Source: Marchantia polymorpha subsp. ruderalis
Lineage: Eukaryota; Streptophyta; Marchantiopsida; Marchantiales; Marchantiaceae
Direction of reading: 5' to 3'
Assembly: GCA_037833965.1 (NCBI GenBank)
Contig: AP031351.1
Location: forward strand, 2,430,501 to 2,494,500
Length of the DNA stretch: 64,000 nucleotides
The notes beneath the pieces were generated by a model. That model made no database searches. It worked only from the letters and a program-made list of their open reading frames with translations, and was not told where the DNA came from. Positions 43,463-56,127 of the stretch are shown one piece after another (positions within the stretch are counted from its first letter, which is position 1; each line of letters starts with the position of its first letter). The position numbers and the translations under genes are program-made.

Positions 43463-44520
43463 GGCGTGTGCTCCAATCCTGATATCCAACCTCGGCTGAT
43501 GTCCGTCATCCCAAACTCCCCTTAGAGACATACAATTTTCAACATGATGCAGGATACAACAGGAACTCTTGTCCTACTACAGAGGCAAATCCGAATCTCA
43601 ATTGCCATTACTCCTGGCGCAGAAATTCAACGAACTAATTCACCATATTCGTCATTCGAAAGAGCATTCCGAGAGTCCCACAGCTCTTTGAACAAAAAAT
43701 AAAATCATTCTATCTGAAACGTAATTCTCTAGAGAAACCAAGTCCAAAGCTCATCAATGACATAACACTGTCTACACAAGAATTCTCAAGCCTGAATTAC
43801 TGAAAATAACTGGAAGTAATTTCAAGACATATAAAAAACCTACTCCGCCTTGTCAATTGGAGAAATTTCCTTACTGCACACTGCACTGGCTTGAAAATTG
43901 CTTGCAATTGGCTTCCACACTGCACTGGCTTGAAACCGAACAGTGCACTCAAATTGACGACCCCATCTTATGCTTCTCCCGTCATCCTTACTTTACTCAA
44001 TTGGGGGACAAAAACGAAAATCTTATCACAGGTGCCCATTGCATTATTAAAGGCAGCCTTATTATCGAGCCACGCCGTCGAACGCGTACCATGCCCTGTG
44101 GCCGCAGTCCTATTCATCCGATGGAATCCACTTCTTGACAATACTTGAAAAGTACTCCTCTGTTCCTTTGGCCGAAAAGTGTTCATCGAACAAGATGAAC
44201 ACTTCTGGAGACTCTTGGTAGGAGGAGTCCTTACTACGTCACCGTTTATCTCTTCTTTCTCTAGGTCACTCACAGTGACGGAAAGACCGAACGTCAAGTC
44301 AAATCATGATCGTAATTGGACGGGATTATGCTTTTGATTCAATTATATCCAGATTTGGTCACGTAGATATTATATTTGGCTGATGGCTGGGCAGAAATGT
44401 ATGGAGGAAAACTGGTTAGAATATTACGGAAGAGATTGTCGGTTTTGAATTTGGAGAGTTTGCTTTTGCACAGAAACCCTTCTTCTTGGGTAAGAGAGCT
44501 TTGGACTCGAGACGACAAAA
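43463..44520. promoter_or_regulatory. Upstream region of the oxygenase gene
   Basis: DNA 5' of the oxygenase start codon. It includes a short direct duplication of CACTGCACTGGCTTGAAA (about 43878 and 43918). A 110-codon minus-strand frame at 43968-44297 has no ATG start and ends in nothing recognisable, so I treat it as non-coding. Composition becomes AT-rich after about 44.5 kb. Confidence 0.4.
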
Positions 44521-45949
44521 ATTGTCTCTAGAGTTATTACGAAATTTGAAGTCTAGTTGGAAAGGTTGATATATACAAAAAAACATAAAAACCAAAATAA
44601 ATTTATATACTAAATGTATTTTCGAATATTAAATTTTACTTCTAACACATATAGTGCTTATGTGTTTTAGTGATAACTTATATACATATATATACACACA
44701 ATATAATTCCTTTCAGGAATTAAATTTTCAGAAAGTGGTATATAAATATATATAAAAATGTTGTACAAATACCAGTATAACAGAGGAGCACAGTTCAGAA
44801 AAAAAAATAGCAATCCAACCAACAACCAAGACAAGTAAGTTCATTCAAAAACAGTTCACTTTATAACTAATACCAATATTTATTGTAGTCTAGTCAAAAC
44901 ATATATAACAAAGTATTAAATCACCATCGTTGTACATTTTAAAGCTACTGATGGCAAAAAGCATGGAAAGAGAATGAAACCAAATATTTTAGAAGTTTCA
45001 GTTCCTCATGGTATCATGATGAGAATTATATGATATAACACATGCTAAATTTGAATTATTTTTATCAAAAAATCTACAAACAATAGAAAATTGATTGTTC
45101 ACCTATTTAGAGCACTATTTAGTTATAATATAAACATTGAGACTAAATTAAATTACACAATAGGATAGAAAAACATGAAAAGTATACTTTTGCAAGTTAT
45201 TTTTCTAGCGCAATCTCTCATGATTATTATGAAAAATATAATTTTGCCATATGCATCAACTTGAGTTGATTTTTGTATATATGATTTTAAAATTCTTACT
45301 AAAAAGACACATATGATAAAGTGATATTTGAAATGAACATACTTCATCATGCAATTCATTATTTGATGTAGTGTAGTATATGAAAGATCTAATTATGATA
45401 ATAAATATTACAACATATAATTTTATTATCATCTCAATGATTTTATATATTCAATAAAATATCAATTATGATTGCTTAACGCAGTTTTTATTGCTTCCAT
45501 ATTAGATTTAATGATGCAATTTTACAAATTTTGAAACTAAAACATCCATGTTTAAATGTAAAAACACTTGAAGACTAAAACCATCTTAAATTTTTTTATA
45601 GAATCAACATCTTTGTTTTTTATTACTTTGATAAATATCATTAGATGTATGAGATTATATATTGGCTTGTAAATTATTTTTTTACGAAATCTATTTATCT
45701 GAATGGCAGCAGTTAGATATTCAATTATTAAGAGTTTACATTCTCTCAAGAAAGTTGACATTTTTTTGAAAAGTCTGCTGAACTTATAGAGTATATGTTG
45801 TCATAGATTTAGATTGCTATTAGCTAGATTAAGTTGAAATGTGCAAAAGCAGCAAACGTATGTTTAATTTATGGAACAGATGGTGGAATATGTGCTTAAG
45901 TGGAGGGTGCAAAATGAGGTGAAAATGTTGTGAAAAATGATGTAACTAG

Positions 45950-46160
45950 TGACATTTAAGATAAAGTTGCTCTAAGTTGCTTTTCTCATTGTATTTGGTT
46001 TGCGGATGATGTTATGTTGTTAACTTTCTTCTTGGAAAGCCGATAGAGAAATGTTGCTAGTCATATTTGCTCTAAAATTCAAAAATAATGAAAGTAGGAT
46101 TGCTGCAATCAATAATAAAAAATATTCAATTGTTACTCTAAATATTTAACATGAGGGATT
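45950..46160 (+). mobile_element. Possible LINE reverse-transcriptase scrap
   Basis: A plus-strand reading near 45998-46030 gives FADDVMLLTF, the form of the catalytic box usual in non-LTR reverse transcriptases. Flanking frames are interrupted and too short to place in a clade. A chance match cannot be excluded. Confidence 0.3.
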
Positions 46161-48179
46161 ATATGAAATTGAAGATATTTGTAACATGAGATTTTGTCAC
46201 ATGATGAATTGTAGATAGATTTGTAAAAATTATTTTTGCCATAATATTACAATTTAGTATTTTGATGTCACTCATAGGAATACATGTAGAAATTTATAAT
46301 AGATAAGCATATTAGATATGAGTACGTTAATCTCGTTACTTAAGTACGTTAATTACGTTAAATCTACAGCTGATGAATTATCATCTGTCATCATAAGTCA
46401 AAGAGTTATGTCAAAGCATTTCACCTTGAATCACTCCAAACACCAATGAAGATTTTGCAAACAAATTCAAAAATGTTGATGGATCATAGACTTTAACTCT
46501 TTTATCATTATTGAAATTACTATTATTGACAGTTGTATTTCAATAATGCTAGATTGTGCATTAAAAGTGTTTCTTAAATATGTATCAAATGAATAATTTA
46601 AAAAAATATGAAATACTTTGAAAAGTCTAGATGCATGTAAAAGTTGAAATTTTTTATTGTTAAAGTATCTTTATGATATTACAATATTTTTTTGTTTTGA
46701 AGCTAGATATAATGCTAAACAGTTATTTTCACGATCAAATCAATTGATAAGCACAATTGTTATAGCACAACATATCAAGCAAGCACAACATATCAATATC
46801 AAGCTAGATAATCTTTTCATAGACAAAAAAGTAAATCTAAAACCATTATATTTCATCTTCATGAAAGATTTAATTTCAATTATCTACTGATCTTGCACAA
46901 AATAACAATAATCATAAAGATAACTTCACAGATAACATGGATAATGATTCACGCATCATGCATAAATTCCAAGACAAAATTCAGCAGCAGTTTTTGTAAT
47001 AAAACAACAATTATAAATTTGTGTATTTCATTAAATTGACGTTTTCATACAATATCATGCATATTTGTTGATACAATATAAGAATACAATTGTGAATTAA
47101 TTAAATGATCAATTTTTTGTTGGTTAAAATAGGTCCAAGGTGAAAGAAAAGTTGTTGTAAAGAAAACCAAAGAGTTGAAAAGCTTATGATACAAATAATT
47201 CTTAAATGATGAAAAACAATACTACATAATGTAACCATCTTTAGTTAAAATTAAAGTAGAGGTTACTTAAGATTGAGTAGAGTAGATGGAATATCTATAT
47301 CTACAGTGTCATGTAAGTAATTTGTGTGCTAGTTAATGCATTAGTTGAAAACGACACGTTAGCAATCTATGTGCTTGTTAGGTAAATATTGAATGTGTTA
47401 GTTAAGAACGACATGAAAAAAATCCATGTACTTATTAGGTATATCCGTTATATCATCAATCCGGTAGTAGTAGGTTGGATGTTGGAGAAAATATTTCATC
47501 TTTGTGTATACGCTTGAAGTATCTATATACGGGAAAGGTAAACCACTCATGTTAGGAGTTTATGTTTCATCTTTGAATGCGTTTTTTAGTATAAACCTTA
47601 ATGTTACACAAAATTATATAAAATAATGAAATAATGAAAACACAAATAATAAGGATGTGTATTTAATTAGAATTGATACAAAATACAATGATAATTGATA
47701 CAAATGTCCAATTTAAAAATTTGAATTCAAATTAGATTCACATATATTCAATTTTGAGATGTGATTATTTCATGACGTGAAAATACATTTGTTATTTCAT
47801 GAAGTTATAATTTAAAAATTTTTAAACCCTTAAATATTATACTTTTTACTAAATGCGTGTTATTCGCGACAGAGTTTCATAGACTAGATGACTTGTTTAA
47901 ACACGGACGAAGACAAATGTAGTGAGTATCATCCGACAAAGAGTGTTGACTTGAGACTTGGGAAAAAGGCCAAAAGCCACAGTCTGGGAGAGAAAGACAG
48001 ACAAAACAAGAACATATCATCATCGACGCTAAAGAGCGTCAGGCATCAGACGGAGGTGGCAGTTGAGGATTGATGTGGCATCTGTCACGGAGTTATTTTT
48101 GACGTAGAGAGGAAAGAAGTAAAATCCGCCAAGTTGCTACTCATCCCACAAAAGGTATAACCGGACAAGACCAATCAAG

Positions 48180-48620
48180 AAATAGTGTATAGAAAGATGA
48201 GGACTAATTAAACTTTTGGCTTGAACAACCTTTCAAATCCGAGCAAAAATAGTGAAGTATCAGGCACGCGAGAGATACTTCTCCGGTCTTGTGAAAATTG
48301 TTGGAGAGTCCTCGATTAAACCTGTCACCTCTACAACCTCAGGTTGTCTCTCACTCATGTTTATCTCGGATTTGCTTTGTGATAACTCATCATGGTTCTA
48401 GAAGACTAGAATTATACCTCATGATCATGTTCCAAACCCCCGCTCACACATTTCCTCAATTCATCACTCAAATGTCACACATCGACACTTCAAGATGCTA
48501 AAAAACGTCAATCTTTCATATATGAAACAAGTCTCCACACATAAACCCTCTAAACTTGCTTGAGAGTCTCAACTTTAATTTTCTATTTATAGTACTTAAA
48601 AAATTACCATAGTATCATGT
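48180..48620 (-). mobile_element. LTR-like promoter block (fossil), low confidence
   Basis: Read on the minus strand, an ACTATAAATAGAAAA TATA-box word is followed by a GA/T-rich leader of a few hundred bases, in an isolated GC-richer patch inside AT-rich DNA. This resembles a plant LTR promoter plus R region. No internal genes were seen. Ends are not resolved. Confidence 0.25.
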
Positions 48621-50269
48621 GGTAATTTCTATCTAACTTACTTTTACAAAGATAAACCATAGTGAGTATGACAAGTTATCAATATGTAGCAACATACCAT
48701 TGGATTTGGAGTTGTATTTTCAAGAATTTATCGGTGGTTGTAATAGTTATTTGAATGATATCAATCATAGTCAAGCCCTGCCAGATGATATGAGTGATGA
48801 CAACGTTCATCTTGATGTTATACCAAAAATTTGAGTAAAGAAAAAAGAGACAATTAAGGAGTAGTTATTCAGACGTAGCACTCAATTGCGTGAAAAACGT
48901 TAGAGTCGGAAACCACAAATTGATTCAAATTGAATATCTTTGACTCTGAATAGATTTTCATGCCAAAACGTTTAAATAGAGAGCTTTCAGCTAGCACAAA
49001 TTATTTTGAACGATGATCAAATATAATGATTCATAGTTTTGGATTTTTTAAACTCACGTGTATACAATCATTGATCTTTTTCAACTGAGGTTTTGAAGAT
49101 TTTTGAAAATAGAATGGAACACTATCCACTGCTGTACTTGTATTGTTTTAGAGTTGTTTAGTTATTTATTCTGATACTGTTCTCACGGATTCGTAAAAGT
49201 GTCAATTATGCATTCTACGAGAGTTTCTGTACCTCAGTACTAGACGACGGGCAGGGTGGGAGAAGGACCAAAAGGTTTCGGATTTCCGAAATATGGGATT
49301 TGTAAACACCATGGAGTTGTGAATGTGGAGAGAGACATGTGATGGGATGCGGTGATGTGAGATCAAGAAAAGGTTGGTGGATGAATAAGAGGATATTGCC
49401 CCAATAGTAGTGGAAAACTTGCGCTTGATGAGCTAGGCCGCGGATGATCATGGTAGTAGAGGCAGTAGGAAGGAAAGAAGTCATGGAAGGAAGAGTCGAA
49501 AACATCTTAAAAGTTGATGATGTTGTGCTAGATCATGAGTGTCACGAATTAGTTCATCCATTTGATGATAGTATCAAAGTTATGACTTTTCGAACAGGAG
49601 TTTGATTCGTCAAGTGGTGGTCAAGGTTAGGAGGGCTGACTTTCAACCATAGTTTGACTCAATCAGAGAATCATGAGGTCCATATGTGGCTGTGAGAGAT
49701 CATTCTAGCCGTGAGCAAAATGATCAGACTAGTTCACGTTCAAGAAAATTCTCTTTTGTATTTGAAGGAAGAGTTGGACAAGGATAAGTTCAGGTTGCTT
49801 GGCTCCGGGAGATTCCGTCTTTACTTTGACGAAGACTTTGCTCTCGATAGGGGTTGTACTTTTGAGCAAGCATGCCAGTTTTCTTCCATTCCTCAAAACA
49901 TGATGCTTCAAGAGAAGTTATCAGATTATTTGGATCTAGTGGAAGCGCCGTTGGTTTGAAGTGGTGTATCTAGTTCTCATGAACTATGTGATTGGTGTTG
50001 TATATCCTCATCTTCATGCTACTCACTCGGCACTTTTTCTACTCAAGTTGTTTTTGGATACTCCAGCTCTGTTAGATGTTATGAGTGTGAAATTTACAAT
50101 ATTAATTTTAGTACGAAACAACTTGTTCTTTTCCTGCACATTGTCATGTATACTTTGTCATCTGAGCACAACAACTGATGCATACACACACAAACACACT
50201 TTTGTGTTCTTCAACTTTGTTCTTTTGTCTTGTAATGAATTTGATGTTTCTGTGAGAGAGATAATCTTG

Positions 50270-50610
50270 TATTGCAGTGACTGAATACATGTCTTGAGCT
50301 CATTTATCTCATTCATGAGAGATTGAAACACTAGTATTTGAGAAAAGTTCATTCGTAGATGAAAACATAAACTCCGAAGATGAGAGATACTAACAATGAT
50401 TTTACTCTCTCTTATATAGCTCTTCCCAACAAGTACAAGGAGATAAGTTTTTTATTTTTATCATCCCACTACTAGAGTATGAATCACGAGCCAGATAACT
50501 CTTATAAACACACACGGATATCTGACGTGACATTGTCAATTAACACACTTATTCTCTAATTACCAAACACGCGGATTGTTGACGTGACAATTATGATTAG
50601 TGGGTTCTAA
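50270..50610 (-). mobile_element. LTR-like promoter block (fossil), low confidence
   Basis: The minus strand carries GAGCTATATAAGAGAGAG, a strong TATA-box context, followed by a TCTCTCATCTTC leader. It has the same orientation as the LTR-like blocks near 6.1 and 48.4 kb. Family and ends are unresolved, and no internal region was identified. Confidence 0.25.
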
Positions 50611-52959
50611 AATAAATATATAAACATTTTGATTAAACTTTACTTTAGTTCTAATTAACTAAAGATGATTACAGAGAATAATTTCTCTCAATTAAAGTTT
50701 TTTTTCTTAAACTCTAATTCAAGAGATGAGCTTTCTTGATCGACATGGTAGAAGCATGTAAAGCATGTCTCCATATTCAATAAATAATATTTTTCCTGTT
50801 TTTACCACAACTATAGCACATTGACCAAATTAAGTGTTCACATTTTTTCACAAGAAAGAGAATTAGAGCTCGCAGTATTTGGAAGTACAAATTTCATCTT
50901 TGAAGTCCGAGACTAGAAAAGAAAGTTTTAAAAGTCCTCAATTTGACAGGGTGATTCATTTGAGCCAGAGCGACTAGCTTGGGGGTCTGATTTCATGAGG
51001 CCTGGAGAGGAGTTTTTGTGTATCAGGACGGTACATAGTGAAGGTCGTCCGTGTTTTTGTGAATTTACGTTGGAGAGTCCACTGCGAAAAAATGGAAGAC
51101 AGAGGAGAGGCTCAGACGAGAACGCAGAGGTCCGTGCTCAGCCAGGATTGGCAAAATTGGTCCAATTCAAGTCAAGTCCTCTCTCGACTCACCCTCAGCT
51201 GGCTCGTGGAATGCACCTCCCATGGAATCGGTCCTCAGGGGACAATTGGGAGTAGGTCACTGAAAAACAGCTCCTTGTTATGCTATCGACAGTTGTGGAG
51301 TCCATAATGACGGGAATGCTGGAGTTCATTACACGTTGGTATTACTCCTGAGCACGGCCATATGAGCGAAAGCAAATAAATACTGAGCCTCAATAAGTTC
51401 TCGACAATGTGTCAAAAGGATGGCAGATCTGACTCAGATTTCGATGGGAGGGAAAAACAATGGAATTAGCCACCCTGATAGCCACCCCAAAAGACATACG
51501 CTAGAGTAGACTGATAGTGAACTCTCCAACGCTCAGTCGTCAGTCACTCAGGTCAATTCCCATTCTGTGCAGAGCCTTGTCATGTCGAACTAGTTGGCTC
51601 ATAGGATTGGATGCATGGGTCGTTTGTCTCGGTTCTGACCAGATTGCATTTTTCCCGAGCCCTTCGGCACAACTTGCAAGTCCAGACAACCTTACGACTC
51701 GACGACATTCCCGATTGACGAAGTCTCCCAATTAAAGACATTTGAATAAGTGATTCCGAAGGGTGACAAAATGACACAAAAGGCGAGGTAAGCTCCTTTC
51801 GTAAAATCCGCGGATTGCCAAACGGATGGAGGTCGAACGAGCGCGAATCGGCCAGAAGAGCACAATCGGCCGTGTGAAGACTCCGAGTCACGGAGATCGG
51901 TCAGAGAGCCCCGGAAATGCGTCCAAGCGAGAAAAAATCGACTCGCAAACTTTGTTCGATCGGCGTGAGGCCAATGTCGACTCCAGGTCCCGAAGGAAAG
52001 CGGCCGTGACCTTAACGATAATCCCGCTTAGGACTTCGAAGAGTTGTGAGGTGATGACATGTACTCCGAGGACGAGGAAGACGAGTCCATGGATTGTCCG
52101 TGAGTGATCGAGCAGATGTGACCCTGACAATAATTCTGCGGACTGACGGGCGGATAATGTAATCGCGACACGTGTCTGTAATCATGCGTCAAATTTGAAA
52201 CCTTGCGCAATCCGTGTATGCCGTTAGCCCACAATCATACGATCGGGTTCTAGCCTGCAATCTAATTAACTCTAAGTGAGCGATAACTAATCGTTCCCTA
52301 AATTTATTGTAAAATATATAACACCGGGGTTCAGAATTCATCCCTGTTCTCGCCCATCTCCACCCCCGCCGTTGTCATCATATCTGCGCGAGATAGGCTT
52401 ACCTAGCATCACATCAGTTGAGCTTCTCTTGTTTGGTGCGTGGGCCAGTACAAAGAGACTCATGTATCTTTTGGAAATAATGGCGTGCCTAGTAAGTTCT
52501 CTATTTAGGAATGTCCGCGCCCTAGGTAAGGAAACCATAGCCATATCAAGTAAACTAATGCCGAAGCCAATACGTAGGCTTTGCGACTCTGCATCTTAAA
52601 ACTTTGATTAAGATCCCCATGGTCCCTTGGACTACGGGGGTCCCAATTCGAACCCAGTGGTCCAAGAAGCGAGATTCATCCAAGAAGGACCCGTTATGTT
52701 GAAAATGACGTGTTCAACCAACCAAAGGATTTTTAATTTGCAATAGGCTGAAACAAACGTAGATCTATGTACATGAACCAACAAAAGGGGAACAGATATT
52801 AAACGCGAAAATCGGTAACATCATCCAATAAAATTACCGCAGACTTGGGAGACCAGCCGCTACTGGGTCTACTTAGATGCCATCAGTCCATATACAGATG
52901 CACGGCGCATAACGTTAAGCTATCACAAGGATGAGGTTCTCCGACACATCCGCTATCAG

Positions 52960-53033
52960 CCTGGTTCTAAGAGACTGTTAACCTTAGAAGCCCACTCACA
53001 GGCTTCGAAGGTTAACAGTCTCTCAGAACCAGG
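52960..53033. repeat. Long near-perfect hairpin, 33-bp arms
   Basis: The left arm 52960-52992 (begins CCTGGTTCTAAGAGACTG) and the right arm 53001-53033 are reverse complements with two mismatches, separated by an 8-nt loop CACTCACA. The arms include GTTAACCTT. The size fits a miniature hairpin transposon, a small-RNA precursor or a cruciform. Confidence 0.9.
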
Positions 53034-53845
53034 GCCACGACTTGGTTAAGGCTTTAGGGGTGCTTCAACCATGTCGTTGCCCTGGTTCAACACCGGATCC
53101 TCCCAGCGGCCTTTAGCGTCTCTCCCTTGTTTTCAGTAACTCATCAGTTAGCACTTTGCGTGTGTTTATGAAATTCAATATTTCTTGATGAGGCCCACTA
53201 CTAAATACTGAGGGTTAATTCAAAAGTCGTACTCATATACACACACGAGGCAATGAAATTATTAGTTTGCAAAATTTATGTTAGACAAACGGAGAGAGCT
53301 CACGATAAAACCTGGAAAATCTGGTCAAGCCAGCGGCCTGTCCTTCTTGCACATGTGGTTCCTCGGAGTAGAATCACATGTTCAAGAAGGCCTTCGAGTT
53401 CTTGTGTCTTCTAACAATTCCGTGCAAATCGCGAATGCGTTGTTTTACTTCCCACAATAAAACTTGGGATCAGCTAGTTATAGCTCCTTTTACGCTAATT
53501 ATTCGTCACCTCACATAAATTATATAAAGTGCTTAAAAGTGAGGTCTGTGATTGGTCAGAACACGCTAGCTCCACTGCCAGAGTTATCCCGCGTTGATCT
53601 AGGCTATGGGCAGTGCAAAGCTATATGATCTATGGGCAGGCGCAGGATTGATAACAAGAAAGATGGAGCTATGAAGAGACTCTATCTTGACTATGTTATC
53701 CTAACCTTACAGTATAGTAGGGTGAAGTATAATTAGCATAAACTGAAGTATACCTGGCGTTCCCTATAATTTTTGTGCAGGAAGGTACTAAACTCGAGCT
53801 GCTCAGAAAAGACGGAAAATGAGAATCATAAATTTCATATGGCTG

Positions 53846-54263
53846 CGTATATGGAGTATGGACAAACCTGATCTGCAAACAAAGTTCAGGGATGTTTGAT
53901 GGTGTCCGGCCACAGTGAACCAAGTAATAGAGATGGGAAAGCGATCTGGAAGGTCATTATTAATTGACGAACTTTACAATCCACATAAACATGATGTGTT
54001 TTTGGTTACTGAGGAACCGTACACCGATCAGAAAGTCTGCCTACGTGAACGAAGCGTATATGGGGTATGGACAAACCTGATCTGCAAACAAAGTTCAGGG
54101 ATGTTTGATGGTGTCCGGCCACAGTGAACCAAGTAATAGAGATGGGAAAGCGATCTGAAATGTCATTATTAATTGACGAACTTTACAATCCACATAGGCA
54201 TAATGTGTTTTTGGTTACTGAGGAACCTTACACCGATCAAAAAGTCTGCCTACGTGAACGAAG
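53846..54263 (+). repeat. 209-bp tandem duplication with an open frame in both copies
   Basis: Two head-to-tail copies of a 209-bp unit; equivalent positions are exactly 209 nt apart (for example the GAACCAAGTAATAGAGATGG word at 53918 and 54127). Only a few bases differ. A plus-strand frame, without an ATG at its first codon, reads VIEMGKRS, then LLIDELYNPH and EEPYTDQKVCLRER in both copies. Differences include two silent third-position changes and a few replacements (HKHD to HRHN). No known domain was recognised. Confidence 0.85.
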
Positions 54264-54346
54264 CAGGCGAAGAGAAGAAAAGCACACACATTTAATGTTT
54301 AAATTTAAAAGTAGTGATCCAGTATCTACGACACTGACTCGATATT

Positions 54347-54535
54347 GAGCAGGATTGGAAAGCGAACGGCGATGGTCTCCAATTGCACAGTGGTCTCCAA
54401 TAACCACCCATCAAACCGTTTCAACAGTACGTCTAATGCTGACTAAAACTTGAGCTGGATTAGGAAGCGTATAGCGATGGGTTAAGAGCCAGTGGTCTCC
54501 AACTGTACACATCAAACCGTTTCACTTAAAACATG
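54347..54535. repeat. 105-bp imperfect tandem duplication
   Basis: GAGCAGGATTGGAAAGCG at 54347 recurs as GAGCTGGATTAGGAAGCG at 54452; AGTGGTCTCCAA and CATCAAACCGTTTCA follow in order in both. It lies directly after the 209-bp duplication, so this locus has undergone repeated local duplication. Confidence 0.8.
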
Positions 54536-55416
54536 TATCATGCCCCGCTTGCAAGAAAGTGAACGTCTCTTTCCGGGCAGGAAAGTAAAGAGACTTTCTC
54601 GGTATCTATTCAATTGTCGAAGATTACAAACAAGCCCACGTGGTGTATATAACTCAAGAAAAGCAGAACAATCCTGTGTATAATAACATGATGGTTAGGT
54701 AAAGAAGGTGCAAGTATTAATGTGTTCTAACGGGTGGGGGGTTGGAAACTGGGGAATATAAGACGATCGAATGAATGTATCAGGTTGCGCATAAGTCAAA
54801 CACCTACCTAAATGTTCAATCTAAAGACAGTACACATAGTCTATAGGGTCTTTCATGTGAAAAAATGAGATCACTTTCAGGAAGAGCGAAGGCTGACTAG
54901 CCAATAACCTAACAGCTGCCTTGAAGGCCCTTGAAGGCGAGTAGTGTTATCTGAAACATGATTCGTAAGGATATAGATCATCGAACGAGATTAAGTAATT
55001 CAACGAACTTTTGATTTGTTGATCCTCCTTTGATAGGAAAAAACAAACTCAACGGCACTCAATCGTGGGACTTTTTTGCCAAGAAGCTTCCTTTGATCTG
55101 GACTCTTACTGAACAAAATCTCTACACACGACATCAGATAGAGAGAGAAAATCTGAAGGAAGATGGATGACTATTTACAAACTGAACAAGACTTCTAATG
55201 TTGCTTGAAGCTAGAAAGTAAAGCACAGAAGCTATTATCCTCTGTTAAGACCTGGGTTGAAGATCCGATCAACCTTCAGTCAAGTAAACTTTTCGCTGTA
55301 CACTATGCAACTTGGTTTAAAGAATTGTGTGTACCTATACATTTTGATGCACCTCTCGCCATTTTGCAGAGAGCTTACCACCTACCTTCGTGAGTCCCAA
55401 ATCCCGGAACAGAACT

Positions 55417-55440
55417 TCTGCCTCTGCCTCTGCCTCTGCT
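55417..55440. repeat. CTGCCT microsatellite
   Basis: Three to four tandem copies of a 6-bp CTGCCT unit. A simple repeat. Confidence 0.7.
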
Positions 55441-56127
55441 AGATCAAAAGCAGCTCAGTTAGTTTGACAAACGGATATGATATTTATCACGTATCTAACA
55501 CAACATTCATATTTGTGAATAGTAAGTGAAAAAACACCATTCTACTTATTTGAATTGTGACACGACATCCAATACCAAAGCATTCATTTTAGAACAACTC
55601 AGAGACCAACGCACGAGAAAAAAGGGTACACGATAAATACAAAATTTTTGATATAACAAAGTCTCACATCCGCAAGAAGATATGACAAGCAAAGAAGTAT
55701 AATACGAGATATGGAAAGCAAACAAATGTCACAAAAGAAAGGAATAGTCACCACCACGTGACCAGCAGCAATCCTGGAATTAAAAGTACTATAGTCAAAG
55801 CTGCCGAAACGACTTATCTAGTGAAGCGCTTTCGTGAATACTCAACACAGATGTGATTACAGCAGGAGCTCTTCTCTTAACGCTGATTTTGTGCAGAGCA
55901 AAGAAGAACCCCTATAGATGCCTCTTCCCGTTAGCTACATCGATATTACACTATTTAAAAATGCTAGCCCAAGTCTACATGGCAACTCAAAGAAGACTGA
56001 TGCTATGAGGCTCCGCATATCCTACATGGGGTATTTGCTGTACATTGCGATCAAGTAATTAACTCAACTTCGTGTCGGTGTCAAAACTGTGTACATGACC
56101 TCCTCTGCCATTTAGGGAATGATTCGC

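Larger units (their letters stand above)
44520..51000. other. AT-rich intergenic island with transposon debris
   Basis: A/T-dominated DNA without host exons. Recognisable items are a probable LINE reverse-transcriptase scrap near 45.98 kb and LTR-like promoter blocks near 48.2-48.6 and 50.3-50.6 kb, listed separately. An 82-codon frame at 49711-49959 (plus) is intact and less AT-rich but shows no domain. Diverged short direct repeats occur near 47337-47450. Confidence 0.45.
51000..56127. other. GC-richer spacer without a recognisable gene
   Basis: Higher GC than the island to its left, yet no frame here matches a known family. It contains a 33-bp hairpin (52960-53033), a 209-bp tandem duplication (about 53846-54263), a 105-bp tandem duplication (54347 on), and a CTGCCT microsatellite near 55420. 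A GGGTTCGAATTGGGACC word on the minus strand near 52640 resembles a pol III B-box but lacks an A-box partner. The last part before 56,128 should include the 3' untranslated region of the NPR1-like gene. Confidence 0.4.

Noticed and set aside
44180-44206. Short foldback AAGTGTTCATC / GATGAACACTT
   Set aside because: Only 11-bp arms; compatible with chance at this scale.
43968-44297. 110-codon minus-strand frame considered as first exon of the oxygenase
   Set aside because: It has no ATG start, and a better first exon at 43403-43462 has an ATG, the family word VVSLRYADLL and a phase-matched donor.
52620-52700. Possible tRNA gene (GGTTCGAATT B-box word, minus strand)
   Set aside because: No A-box, no acceptor-stem pairing and no cloverleaf could be built around it.
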